Shown here piece after piece: positions 46,087 to 58,700 of a stretch of DNA of 64,000 bases; position 1 is the stretch's first letter; every line of letters starts with the position of its first letter. Origin of the DNA: Nicotiana tabacum (taxonomy: Eukaryota > Streptophyta > Magnoliopsida > Solanales > Solanaceae); the NCBI RefSeq assembly GCF_000715075.1, contig NC_134101.1:121710616-121774615 (forward strand), read 5' to 3'. Both the position numbers and the translations under genes were made by a program. The notes under the pieces are model-generated. The model was not told the DNA's origin. It did not search any database and was given only the letters and a program-made list of their open reading frames with translations.

Positions 46087-48139
46087 TTCACCACCTCTAA
46101 ATCAAACGTTCGTCCTCGAACGTACTAAGAATTATTCTCAGGTAACCAAATTGGTGCTTTTACTTCTACACAAATATTCGCGATTGATCCCACATCACCG
46201 CATTAGACATAAGTCCGACAACACCATTTCAATTGAGATTATTTCCTTTATCCATATTTGTAAACTTGAAGAACAAATTTATTACACTCCAATCATTTTC
46301 AGAAAGGTCTGATTTTCACGTCAACACATGATATTAGTCTCGAATGGCTATAGCAACTCGTGCTTATGTACCCATCAAATACGGGGTATTAAATTCTCCC
46401 CGCCTTCGGGTCATTCGTTCTCAAATGAGAAGTAGAGTCTGTCCTCCAACACATAATATAATTATCTCTTTCTTTGCACATTTCAATATCCCAAATTTTT
46501 CTAACTCCCAAATTTTGCAGAAATTTCGGCAGAGTCTCTCCTGTAATTGGGCCTATCCACCTGTCAGAGTAACACCAAAACAACTCCTAACAACATGTCC
46601 ACAACCCAATAACGCACCACAACGTATATATCAATAACACTAATCTCCGCATTACAAACACGACATTATCACAATGATATCTTGACATAAAACACATAAT
46701 ATGTATGACCATAACCACATCTCTGGTCTTAATGGTTGTTCATAATAGATTACAACATCGCCAATTAATCTCATGTTAACAAAATTTCGTTTCGAACCTC
46801 CAGTTTACTAACAACAAGGCATGCAGATCTTATAATTACTTACCTGAATTAACGAGTCACAATTTAACGCCACCTGGGCTCTCACCTTGTAGGCTAAAAC
46901 TCAATAGTTACAATATAATTTTGGCAAATTATGCACAGAGATATTCATACAAGAATTTTCAAATAAGCCTAATAGGGATGACTCCCTACAAGTACTATAG
47001 CACAAATTTTTAATTTCACAAAAGGAGAATTTAAACACATAAAATTTTCACCACCAGGACCTCGTCCTTATATAACATCCGCCTCAGCTTGTAGCCCGGT
47101 TTAAATATTTCATATCATATAAAAATGTGAGGATCTCATCCTCAACTCTGAATCACAAGTATTTTTCACATTGTGCCAACTAAATTTTTCATTTCCTTTC
47201 TTCCTTCCTTCAAATAATTTTGGTTAAACAAAATCACAACATACAATGATCCCTCATACCGGTAGGGCATATAATTTACAACTAAAATCAATTATTTAGA
47301 AATTACATCAAACTCATTGAATTGATTCACAAAAGTCACTTTTAACCTCACAACTATTTTTAGTGACCAACACATAATGATAGACATGACTATCTCCATA
47401 TAATCTCCCAACAGAAGTATTCACATATGTAGATTTAAGAATTACGAAGCTTACTCATAAATGGAGCACAATAGGAGAACTTTCCTCGATACTCAAAACG
47501 AATCAAGTTAAGGAAATTTTGACTTTATAATAATTCGAGACCGTACTTATAACAATTCGTCTGGTGTAGGAACCTCAACCATACCATAGAAAATATATCA
47601 ACGGACTGGGTCTCCACCTCTAGGAGTCTCACCTCCACCTCTAATATCTTGACACTTACCTATGGTTGGTCATGTAAGTGGAGTAGTAACTGCAATGGGC
47701 ACGTAGCCTGACTGCTTTGACGAAATATGTCTCTCCCAAGTCTAGGATAATTTCTCAGGATGTTCCTAGTATCACCATTTTCATAGCAACCCATCCGCAG
47801 TTCGACTGCTCATACTGAGTTTGTACCGGATAACTTAAATAACCATTGCAGGAAATTCCATGCCATTGGTACATTAAAAGATGACTGCCCCACACGAGTG
47901 TTGTGATTAACTTAAGCACTACGAGTATACTGAATATGTTTCCATGACCCCACTGATATTGAAATGTAGAATTATTAAGGACGCGAGAATATCTCAAGTC
48001 TCATCATCATCACATTCAAATATCAGCTCTTAATCATATACAAGTTTTGGAAAACCTTTCAATACCACATAAATACATCTCAGGCCAAAATTGGTATAAC
48101 ACATGACCCCGCAATTTGATCGTTGATAGTGGACTCCCC

Positions 48140-48571
48140 TCACTTGGCACGAAGCCATAGGTCACAACATCCGATAATCCACAATATTTGACCTTCACAA
48201 CTCAAATAAATCAACGAGACGTCAAGGTACGTTGAACCCCTACATGATTCATAGGTGATATCTTGATACATCTGCATCTTCCGTCGGAACCACAACTGGT
48301 CTAGTAAATACATTATCTTTCCACTACCACTACTTGTCATCTGAAACACAGCAAAATCAACCCCATCGCTTTCGACTATTCTCACGTTCTGCAATACTTC
48401 ATAGCATCGGTCAAGATAATCCTGTGGGTCCTCAAAACATGCACCGCTGAAAGTGGTAGCGAAGGGCTTGGTGAAACCTATCCAACCTCCACAAAGCCTC
48501 CGAAGACGTAGTTGATCTATCACCGGTCTGTGCTGTTATTCGGTCGAAGAAGTGGTACGTGACTTTGCCAT
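48140..48571 (-). pseudogene. LARD-2 gag remnant, copy 2
   Basis: Exact positional duplicate (shift 6117) of 42023-42454, with the same early TAA and the same Gag-like core. Confidence 0.75.
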
Positions 48572-48757
48572 TCGTGAAAGGACAAGAGTAGAGGTTTCAA
48601 TTTAGCAATGAGAGAACAAAATCGCACGACAGAGAAGAATGGAAGTGAAACTTTTCCTAACTCTATAGCCTCTGGGGGATAAATACAGACGTCTCCGTAC
48701 TGATCCCTCAGACTCTACTAAGCTTGTCTATGAACTGTGAGACCTATGTAACCTAGA

Positions 48758-48770
48758 GCTCTGATACCAA
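48758..48770 (-). other. Primer-binding site of LARD-2, copy 2
   Basis: TTGGTATCAGAGC on the minus strand, adjoining LTR-C, the functional 5' LTR in element orientation. Confidence 0.88.
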
Positions 48771-48772
48771 CT

Positions 48773-51700
48773 TGCCAAGACCCAGATTTCACACCTTCGA
48801 GAGCCGTGATGACGCCTACTGGTGAAAGCTAGGCAAGCCAAATTATCCTAATTACTTAAACTTTCCCAGTTTTAAACCATTATCAATGATGAGTAGATAT
48901 CATGCAAATAGCGAAAAATAATTAAGCGGAAGACAAAATCTGACAATTTATCTTAATACAAAACAGCGAAAGTCTAAATACAACTCTACCCAGAATTTAG
49001 TATCACAGCTTCACAGAGAGTATAATAATACTACATACAAAGTCTGAAAGATAAAATATACACTGTTTCTGAAATGAGTAAAGGAAACAAGATAAAGGAA
49101 AAGATAGGAGGTGATGCCAAGGCCCGCGGACGTCTGCACGACTACCTCGTGTCGCCTGTGTGGGCTGAAGACAGCACCCTCACTGCGGTCCAAACACTCC
49201 AGTATCAGTATCTGCACACAGTGCAGAATGTAGTATCAGCACAACCGACCCCATGTGATGGTAAGTGCCTAGCCTAACCTCGGCGAAGTAGTAATGAGGC
49301 TAGGACCAGACTACCAAATAAACCTATGGGTTATGGCGTACAAAAATAATACGAAGCAGATAACAATGATGGCAACAATGATCAACCAGTGATATAAATA
49401 GCAGGCAACAAGAACACCTTAAGTGTTTCTCAACAAATAATAGATACAAGTGCAATCAATTTTTCAAGTCCTTCAAATATAAATCTTTCAAGTAATAATC
49501 TCTAAGATAATATGCTTTTTAATGAATATATTTCGAATATATTTCCTTCAAATAAATATCTTACAAATAAGAGTCTTTCGAATATAATTCTTTCGAGTAA
49601 AGGTCACCTTGTGACGCCTCATTCACTTAACATAAAGTAGAGTATAGCTTCCAACCCAATCAGGAAATCAACAGAAAATATGAAGTTATTTTTAGAAATC
49701 ATTTGATAAAGAAGATACCCTGTTCAATTAAAGTACAATATCGAATGAATCATTACCTTTAATACGAGAAATCAATAAATCAAAACATAGTAGAAATTCC
49801 TTTTTAAGTAAAGTATAACCTCAAACGGTTTAAGGAAAATTTAGTTGAGATATCAATTGAGTTAAAAATGTAACAATTGTTGAAATTTGGAGTATTGAAC
49901 ATAAAAAAAGAAGAAGGTAAAAACAGAATATCAAGAGAATTATAAAGGAATCAAAATCCAACCACTAACAAGAATAAGGAAAACAAAAGCAGATTTCACT
50001 TTCTTTTCACATTTTGTTGCAAGCATGCAATCTGATCCCATTTCCTGTATCTCGTGGCAAGCGTGCTACCCGCTCCCATTTCATGTATCTCGTGGTAGGC
50101 GTATCACCCGCTCCCATTTCATTATATCTTTTGGTAGGCGTACCACCCGTTCCCATTTCATTATATCTCGTGGTAGGCGTATCACCCACTCCCATTTCAT
50201 TATATCTCGTGGTAGGCGTACCACCCGCTCCCATTTCATTATATCTCGTAGTAGGCGTACCACCCGCTCCCATTTCATTATGTCTTGTGGTAGGCGTACC
50301 ACCCACTCCCATTTCATTATATCTTGTGGTAGGCGTACCACCCGCTCCCATTTCATTATATCTTGTGGTAGGCGTACCACCTGCTCCCATTTCATTATAT
50401 CTTGTGGTAGGCGTACCACCCGCTCCCATTTCATTATATCTTGTGGTAGGTGTACCACCCGCTCCCAGTTACAAGCCAACAATAATCACAAGGAATCCCG
50501 GCAAGGGAACAAGAGCAATATAACAACTTCCCGGCAAGGGAACAATGATATTTCAACAACATCCTGGCAAGAGAACAATACTATCAAAACAAACATCTCG
50601 GCAAGGGAACAATAATATCAAACAAACATCCCGACAAGGGAACAATGGTGATAGTAACATATGAAGCACAATAAATCACAACGGAGTCATAACAATTATA
50701 ATACAAGACTCACGAGCATGTCTGACACCAACGTATAGATACTCGTCACCATGCCTATACGTCGTACTCCACAATTAACATGTAGCAAATAAGACACAAC
50801 TCCTAATCCCTCAAGCTAAGGTTAGACCAAACACTTACCTCACTTTGCAACCAATTCAAAATTCCAACAAGCCTTTGCCTCGCGAATTCGTGCCCGAAAT
50901 TCTCAAATCTAGTCATAAAAAATTTCATTTTGTCAATAAAATTATAGGAATTAATTCCATATGAAATTCTACATTTTCCATTAAAAATCCGAAATTGCAC
51001 TAAAATTCGCCCGTGGGGCCCACGTCTCGAAACTCGACTAAAGTTGCGAAATATGTAACCTCATCCAACCCCGAGTCTAACCATACCAAAATTACTAAAT
51101 TTTGATAATATTTCGACCCTCAAATCCTCAAATCTATCCGAGAGGGTTTTCAAACTCTTCCAACTAAATTCACAGATTTAATGCCAAAACTAGTAATAGA
51201 TTCGAATAATCTAACCAAAATTAAGTTAAGAACTCTTACACCATTGTTTTCTCTAAAAATCGCCCGAAAATCGCCTCCCCGAGCTCCAATTTGATAAAAA
51301 TGGAAAATGGGACGAGTCCCATTTTCAGAACTTAAGAATCTGTCCAGAAAATGTCGGGGGCACTGTTCACGCGTTCCGGTACTGTTCACGCGATACTATT
51401 CACTACACTTTTCATGGGGTACTATTCACCGGGTACTATTCACGGGTACTGTTTACAGTCACTGTTCACGGGTACTATTCACATGCTGTAGAAAAATCAG
51501 CAATTGTCCAAAGAGAAAAATTCAGCAGCTTTTTTTTATCCGTTAACCTTCCGAAATTCACCTGAGGCCCTCGGGACTTTAACAAAATGCATCAACTAGT
51601 CCTAAAACATGATATGTACTTAGTCGAAAACTCAAATCGCATCAAATAATGCTAAAAACCATGAATCACACCCCAATTCAAGCCTAATGAAACTAGGAAC

Positions 51701-52203
51701 GTCCAACTTCTATATTCGATGCAAAAACTTACCAAATCAAATCCGATTGACTTCAAATTTTGCACACAAGTCATAAATGACATAACGAAGCTATGAAAAA
51801 AATTTTGAACTGGATTTCGACCCCGATATCAAAAAGTCAAATCTCTGGTCAAACTTAAGAAATCTTTAGCCTTAGATTTCTAGATTCCGTTAAATGACGA
51901 TAATTTGATATAGGTACCTCCAAATTTGCTTTCGGGCATATGACCAAGTCCCAATTCACGATACGGAACTATCGGAATGGTCAAAACTTTTATCCGGGTT
52001 CGTTTGCTCAAAATGTTGACTGAAGTAACTCAGTTGAGTTTTAAAGCTCTAGTTCACAATTTAATCCATTTTTCACATAAAAACCTTCCGGAAAATTATG
52101 CGGACTGCACACACAAGTCGAGGAATTATTGATATCGCTTTTCAAGGTCATAAAAATATCAAAATGATTATTTAATTTAAAGATGACATTTTGGGTCATC
52201 ACA
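48773..52203 (-). repeat. LTR-C of the LARD-2 array (5' LTR)
   Basis: 3431 bp, from TGCCAAGACCC to GGGTCATCACA, followed by the target duplication ataat. Its 39-bp array is at 50036-50465. Confidence 0.94.
50036..50465. repeat. 39-bp minisatellite in LTR-C, about 11 units
   Basis: Same order of unit variants as LTR-B, with one visible substitution (CTTTTGGTAGG for CTTGTGGTAGG). Confidence 0.92.
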
Positions 52204-52619
52204 ATAATTGTGGGAAATAGAAGTGTGAGGTGGCACCTCTCTTTGGCCAAGAAAGTCACTTATCTTTTTTCTCTTTTTTTGTTGTTGAGTTTTTCCCCTC
52301 ATTTTTGCATTTATCTTATTTTTGGTAGCCCAATAATCTTTATAAGACTACATATAACCGTTTCTTTATTAGATACCTTAATAGCTAATTATTGCCTCTT
52401 TCAAACTTTTCCCCTCCCCTGTAAATCTTCTATTAAATATGTTCATAGCAATAAAAACTGACATACCAATAAAGGCAACAATTTACCCCAAATATCAGTA
52501 TTAATCAAGAAGAAGATTCAGCTTCTCTTTAGTTTCCTCGTCAAATTTTTTTATTTGAATCAATAACGTACCCTTCTGAAACGGTAAAATATGAAGAGGT
52601 CGATAGTACCTCTTAAATT
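52204..52619. other. Host sequence right of the LARD-2 array
   Basis: AT-rich with T-runs; no supported gene. It ends in CTCTTAAATT, the left target copy of MITE-1. Confidence 0.5.
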
Positions 52620-52807
52620 CAGGGGAGGATCTAGCATGTCATCTACGGGTTCTCGTGAACCCAGTAGCTTTTGTCCAAATAGTATAAATGTGTTCTAAAA
52701 ATTCATTAAATATCTACAAATATTTAAATGTGAACCCAGTTACTATTGAAAATTTACTCGAAGTTATTGCAGGAACCCATAAATATTAAATCCTGGATCC
52801 GCCTCTG
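52620..52807. mobile_element. MITE-1, hAT-like (188 bp)
   Basis: Terminal inverted repeats CAGGGGAGGATCTAGCA and, in reverse, CAGAGGCGGATCCAGGA. Flanks are CTCTTAAATT on the left and CTCTTAATT on the right, an approximately 8-9-bp target duplication with one base lost. The CAG ends and duplication length fit hAT-type MITEs, common in Solanaceae. Confidence 0.8.
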
Positions 52808-52814
52808 CTCTTAA

Positions 52815-53759
52815 TTCTCATTGAAGAATCACCCTAGCTTCCCTTTATATTACCCACACATAACCAAATTCTTTAAGCTTAATGAAGAACAAAAACCAAA
52901 TCATGTAAGCTGCCTTTCCTTCGTTTTCTCTTTGTTTTTGTTTTTCTTTTGTACATTTTTGTTCCTTACTTTTATTTCTAACCTAGCATATTTTGCTTTT
53001 CGTAATTTGTTTTGCTCTGTTCTTCGTTTTATTTTTTCTTAAAGATTCTCACATGTACTCAAGTTCTTCCTTCATCTTCCTTTGTTTTAATATCCATATT
53101 TAGTGGCAAAATCACCCGTGTGGCATTGATCAGATTGATTCGGTTTGATTTTAACTATTTTCATCCATTACACATAATTAGAGAGAATGTTTGCACCATG
53201 TGGTCTCTTAATGATAATCTTGCCATCACTATCATACCTAAAGCAGTATTTAATTATTAAAGTATGTAGTAGTATTCTTCCTTCATCTAAAAGAAAATTA
53301 GAGATATGCATTATTCTTCTCAATGAGACACTCTAAAGTTTCAGAGGGTGTTTGGATTGGCTTATAAAAAGTACTCTTTTAAGCTAAAAGTCAAAAATCA
53401 TAAGTTGATAATACCCAATTTTTAGCTTTTGGCTTATTTTTGTACTTTTTATGCTTAAAAGTAAGTGCTTTTAAGCATTTTTTATCATTGCCAAACAGCA
53501 CACAAACTAAAAAAAAGTGCTTAAAAGCCAATAAGCATTTAAAGTAAGCCAATCCAAACACCCTCCAAGTCCAGTCTTCATTTATTGATAAATATTTTCT
53601 TGTATGCAGGTTAACTCTATTTTCAATGGAACTAATCGCTTAGCTCTCCTTTTGATCATATTTTCTCTTGTAGCACTAGCACTACTATTACTGTGTACTC
53701 AAGAGGATATTATTACTCAACATGATATATTCCCATTTTATCGTTTTCCTCATTTTTAA
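52815..53759 (+). other. Candidate two-exon small gene fragment, no start codon found
   Basis: An open segment 52815-52904 ends at a GTAAGC donor. A segment 53610-53759 follows a TATGCAG acceptor and ends in TAA. Both are in the same phase. The second codes for 49 residues with a hydrophobic stretch (LALLLIIFSLVALALLLL) and an aromatic C-terminus (FPFYRFPHF). The intervening 705 bp carry MITE-2, as a real intron could. Against it: no in-frame ATG precedes, and the ATG at 52882 is in another frame. It may be a decayed gene or chance. Confidence 0.2.
53344..53565. mobile_element. MITE-2 with 21-bp terminal inverted repeats (222 bp)
   Basis: GAGGGTGTTTGGATTGGCTTA at the left and its complement at the right, with further internal complementarity (AAAAGTGCTT/AAGCAC-type). 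This widespread plant MITE type belongs to a DNA-transposon group; the target duplication is unclear. Confidence 0.85.
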
Positions 53760-54491
53760 CGTTTCTCTTTAATTTTGTATTCAATCCTATTGCAAGAATA
53801 AGAGTTTACACTATTGTTATTTTCCTCTTTTTTTTTGTAATAAAAAAAAACAACATTTATATGTTGTCTAATGACTACAAACAGTTATTAGTTTTCCTTC
53901 TACTAATTTTTTGTAATGAGAAGCAATGTTAGTGTTATCTAATGATTATAAATAGTTGCATCTGGTGAAGAGGATAAGAAAATGAAGGAAATAGAAGAGG
54001 GAGCCGGAAAATGGATGAACATTGAATACAAAGTGCAGAGGGAAGAGAGATCGAGTGAGGGAATCAAATACTTATTTTTATAAAACAACATATAACATCA
54101 TTGCCTTTTTTAGATGATCACCTTATTATCTTTCTATAGATCAAGCTAGAAAGACTTTAGAATTCAATTTAGGTCTAAAAAACTTCGGTTATATTTTTAC
54201 GGTTTACTTTTGCAAATGAAATTGTAAATGCTACTAATATTTTATTAACTTATATGTATATATATTAATTACTTATAGGTGTATATATCATACTATTCTT
54301 AAGGTATTGTGTTTGACATGTATCAGACAGAAATACCTATAAAAATATGCAAACTACTAACTGACTTATATAAAAAAAGGCTACTAAACCAAAATTTTAA
54401 TTTTAGATATCCTTTTGTTTTATAGGGATCTAATAAAATGATTTAAGACAATCCATTTGTAATAAAAGTAGTGGATTAGTGAACGTTATTA
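53760..54491. other. AT-rich stretch without recognised features
   Basis: Only short T- and A-runs; possibly the body of the Helitron-like element ending at 54519. Confidence 0.4.
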
Positions 54492-54519
54492 CCGTGCGAA
54501 GCGCGGGTAAGTTTACTAG
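54492..54519 (+). mobile_element. Helitron-like 3' terminus (plus orientation)
   Basis: Hairpin CCGTGC-GAA-GCGCGG, then GTAAGTTTA, then CTAG followed by T. This is the classical end of plant Helitrons: GC-rich hairpin, about 10 bp, CTAG, insertion before T. The 5' TC end was not located. Confidence 0.6.
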
Positions 54520-54735
54520 TTTTAATTATAAGTTTATAACTGCTATATTCACTATACTTTGAAAGTTTTCTAATTTAACTTTTTTTTAATATTGTTTATA
54601 TTGTATATTTACCTATTTGTACACCAATGTTGTTGGAATAGTATTTGATTGTAAGGGCAAAATCGTAACTTAATTTTTTATGGGTAAATTTGTAATTTAA
54701 CTTTAACTTAGAGTGTTCTCATTTATAATATAGAG

Positions 54736-54764
54736 CTAGTTTCTCGGCACGTGCGTTGCACGTG
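54736..54764 (-). mobile_element. Helitron-like 3' terminus (minus orientation)
   Basis: The minus strand reads CACGTGCAACGCACGTGCC, then GAGAAA and CTAG. The next base is C rather than the expected T. It shares the hairpin with the 27454 terminus. Confidence 0.45.
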
Positions 54765-56003
54765 TATGTCGAGTCATGTAATATAACTTTATAAAATGAT
54801 ATTATTATATATTTTTTGAAAAAGCTTTGAATAAACTATTATACATGAATAAATAAAGTAGTGAATGAGATCGGTGCGAATGATTGTACGGTTGCTGATT
54901 TATCCAGCTTAATTAGATGATTGGATATCTTTTTCATCTAGAAAGAGGAACAATCAAAGTTTAGTTATATTTATTTAATCTCTTAACCTATTTTTTTTGA
55001 GCAAATAAGAAAACATATATTAAGGAAGCTAAATAACGTTTGTTACAAAAGCATCTTTATTACCCAGCCAGATGAATATTTTTGTATTTTGTTAATAAGT
55101 ATACATTAATTATTTTGTAATTTTACAGTTGTTGCCATATTGTCTGAATATGAGATGGCTAGGTGAACAAAGCAAAATATAGTACTCCCATCATAGTAAT
55201 AGTATATAGTTTATGTACTTTCTATTTGATTAACATTCTTATTTGTAATAGAAAATAACCAAAATTTTAAATAACTTTAACATCTTGCATTGGCAATAAG
55301 TATTATTTAGTTAGTATATTAAAATAGTTTTAATTGGTGAAAAATAAAAGTACAAAAAACTAAATTTAATGCAATTTTAATTTTGTAACAAACAGAATAA
55401 CAATTTCAAATTAAAGCTTGTTACAAACAAACACTATATTTTAAAAAGTTCATCCTAAACATGCACTAAACTATAAACAGACAATTCATTTAAATCAAAC
55501 AACAATATGTAATATGTAGGGATAATGCATAAAATCTTCCCCACCTATGATCATATTATCTGCACCTTTTTTCTTCCGGGGATCCTATTATCCCCTGAAC
55601 TATTTTAAAGTAAAATTATTTACCCCTTAAAAAGTTACAACCAGATGCGTGTGAAGTGGTGAAATACAGACGCCTAAAATGCGTATTTCTTACTTAAAAA
55701 CTTTTTTTCACTGTTTTCTCCTTCTTCCTTATTTTCCTATTTGCATACCTTCATTACCATATCCAGCCAAAAGGCAAAAGCCTAATTTGATGGATTTTAT
55801 ATAATACTTGTTTGATATTGTCAGATCTGGCTAGAGAACGAAACTCCGATGAAGACTCTTGCTCCGCTGAAACTCTATTGTTGTTGACCGTTTTGATTGT
55901 TCATAGATTCTTACTGAATCATGCTCGTTGCTCCCTCTAGTTGTAGCTTTGTTTTTGTTATTAAATGTATCTGCTTTTGATTTCTGGATTGATTATGCGT
56001 TGT
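54765..56003. other. AT-rich stretch before Gypsy-2
   Basis: No supported gene or RNA; possibly the body of the minus-strand Helitron-like element. Confidence 0.4.
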
Positions 56004-56667
56004 TGTCACGATCTCGATTCGCCCTCCGTGAACCATCGTGACAGTACCTAGTACTCTACGACTAGGTAAGCCTAAATTGTGGAAGATAACCAAAATGCGG
56101 AATAAAAACAAGTTAAAACAGAATGAAAGTGATAAAAACAGTGTTAAAAGTGCCGCTCGGCATATACAACACAACATTCTCAGAATCAAGTACACTATCC
56201 CAAAACCCCGAAACTCACAGAACCACAAGCCTTTGGATATCTACAATGTCTAACTCCAGAATATCCAACAAGGGAAAGAAATACAGAAGGGCAAATGGTT
56301 AAAAGCTAGAATAGAAAGGGACTCCTCGGTCTGCGGACGCGGCAGATGTATCTCGAAGTCTCTAGAGCAGTCGCCTTGCCTCACGGGTGATAGAACTGAG
56401 TCGCAGTACCTGGATCTGCACATGAAAAACATGCGCAGAAGGGACATGAGTACACCACATCAGTACTCAGTAAGTGACAAGCCTAACCTTGGTCGGGTAG
56501 TGACGAGGAAGGTCAGGGCCCTACTGAGGTTAAATAAAATATAAAGATCAACATTAAAGATCAACATCATGTGTACAACAGTAAAATAACACATGATGTA
56601 CAAGACATCAACAACAATACAGAAGCAAGGTAAACACGGAAAAGGAAATACAACTTAACACCAATAA

Positions 56668-56950
56668 TAACAATCGAGGATCTCCCAGGATACCGTCCTG
56701 TAGTCCCATATGTACATATCCAATGGATCTCTCGGGATCTCGTCCCGTAGTCCAACTCATAGTGCTCGGGGATCTACCGGAATCCCGTTCCGTAGTCCCA
56801 AATGTAAATACCCAATACTGGGGGAATCTACCGGGTGCATTCCTGTAATTCCATATAGCTGTGCAGGGGGATCTACCGGAATCCCACATCCGTAGTCCCA
56901 AAATAAATAGACAAGGAGAGCTACCGGAATCCCACATCCGTAGTCCCAAA
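56668..56950. repeat. Array of approximately 50-bp units in the Gypsy-2 LTR
   Basis: About six units with the core GGGATCTACCGGAATCCC (inverted arms GGGAT/ATCCC), each followed by CCGTAGTCCCA, at 1.76-2.04 kb from the LTR start. Confidence 0.85.
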
Positions 56951-57821
56951 ATAAATACACAACAGCAACAGAAAAATATACAGAAATGACAAAAGTTCAT
57001 ATTAAGGCAACAAGTGATTCTAGCCTAGCATGCTGCACAGAATTCAGGTAAGGCAGGTTGAGCAAATAAAGCAATTAAGTCAATTAGACATGCTTTCCTA
57101 CGCTAACAATGACTTAATAGTACAAGTAATAGAAACAGAAAAGGAACCATACTAGTAATTACTTAAAGAAAACCGGATTTCCAACAATTAGCACAAGTAC
57201 GCACTCGTCACCTCACGTACAAGGCATTTCAATTACCAAATATACCAATCCTAACGGGAAGGTCCCCCAAACAAGGTTAGACAAGCCACTTACCTTGAAC
57301 CAGCTCAAAATCAACCCGAAACCACGCTCTTGCCACGAGTACTCGACTCCAAATGGCCCAAATCTATTCAATTCAATTGCATAATGTAAATAACACTTCA
57401 AGTAACTGATTCTACAAAGAAATTCTAAGCTAATACGTGAAATTAGGTAAAAAGACCAAAATGCCCTTCCGGCCCACGTCTCGGAATCGGGTAAAATTAT
57501 ATTTTCAAAATACTCATACTCTCACGAGTTCATGCACACCAAAATTATCCAAATCTAAGGTCAAATTTCCAACCAAAAGTCGAATTCTAGGTCTAAGAAC
57601 TTTCTTCCAACCTTTCCCCAATTTTCATCTCCAATCCGAATTTAAATGATGAAACTAACTATAGATAGATGGAATATAACTAGAAAGGGTTAAAGAATCG
57701 TTACCCAATGATCTCCTCTTCAATTCCCTCTCAAAATCGCCCTCTCCCGAGCTCCAAATCGAATTTCCAACTTTTGAAACTAAACCCTTAAAATTTCATA
57801 TTTCTGCCCAGCTGTTTCCGC

Positions 57822-58018
57822 ATCTACGGTCAAATAATCGCATCTGCGATACCGCTTCTGCGATTCTCACTTAAAAACCCAATCTCGCACCTGCGACCGC
57901 AGATGCGGTTCCTTATGCCGCTTCTGCGGTTCCTGGGCCCCTTCCTTATTTCCGCTTCTGCGACCTCTGAGCTGCTTCTGCGGCGCCGCACCTGCGGGAC
58001 CCAAACCGCAGGTGCGGT
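57822..58018. repeat. Array of CCGCTTCTGCGG-type motifs in the Gypsy-2 LTR
   Basis: About twelve variants (CCGCATCTACGG, CGCACCTGCGA, CCGCTTCTGCGG, CCGCAGGTGCGG), 690-886 bp from the LTR start, the same motif class as in the solo LTR. Confidence 0.87.
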
Positions 58019-58700
58019 TATGACAGATAATAGCTGAAGCTGCAAACTTCAAACTCCAAAAAAGCTTTCCGTTAACCATCCGAAATCACCCCGAGGCCCC
58101 CGGGACCTCAACCAAACATGCCAACCAATCCTAAAACATCATTTAAACTTGTTCCAACCTTCGGAACACTCAAAACAACATCAAAACACCTATTTTTCAT
58201 CAGATTCAAGCCTAAGAATTCCAAAAACTCTAAAAATACGCTTTCGATCAAAAAGTCTATCAAACCTCGTCCGAATGACCTGAAATTTTGCACACACATC
58301 ACATTCAACAATACGAAACTACTCCAACTTCCAAAATTCCATTCCGACCCTCAGATCAAAATCTTACTATAGAACCGAAAGTTTCAAAATTCGACCTTTC
58401 GGTATTTCAAGCCTAAATTAGCTATGGACCTCCAAAACACAATCCGAACATTCCCCTAAGCCCGAAATCACCCAACGGAGCTAACGGAACCATCAGATTC
58501 CCATTCCGAGGCTGTCTTCACACTGTTCCGACTACGTTTAACTTTCCAACAATTAAGCTCTCATTTAGGGACTAAGTGTCCCAAAACTCTCCGATACCCA
58601 AAACCGAACATCCCGACAAATCAAAATAGCAGAAATAAATACGGGGAAAGCAGTTAATAGGGGATCGGGGCGTTAATTCTTAAGACGGCCGGCCAGGTTG

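Larger units (their letters stand above)
46087..48772 (-). other. Internal region 2 of LARD-2
   Basis: Same length as internal region 1. Two base differences were noticed (near 41047/47164 and 42006/48123), both C in copy 1 and T in copy 2. Confidence 0.9.
36687..52203 (-). mobile_element. LARD-2 tandem array: LTR-internal-LTR-internal-LTR
   Basis: Three LTRs (3283, 3431 and 3431 bp) alternate with two internal regions of 2686 bp each; the repeat period is 6117 bp. One 5-bp target duplication, ataat (36682-36686 and 52204-52208), flanks the whole block, so a single insertion was later expanded. The orientation is minus (primer site on the inner side of the right LTRs). There is no pol, only a damaged gag start, so it is non-autonomous and probably mobilised by a Tekay-like relative with matching termini. 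Confidence 0.95.

Noticed and set aside
53344..53565. Strong inverted repeat as a microRNA precursor
   Set aside because: The 21-bp termini and internal structure match a widespread MITE; no specific miRNA evidence.
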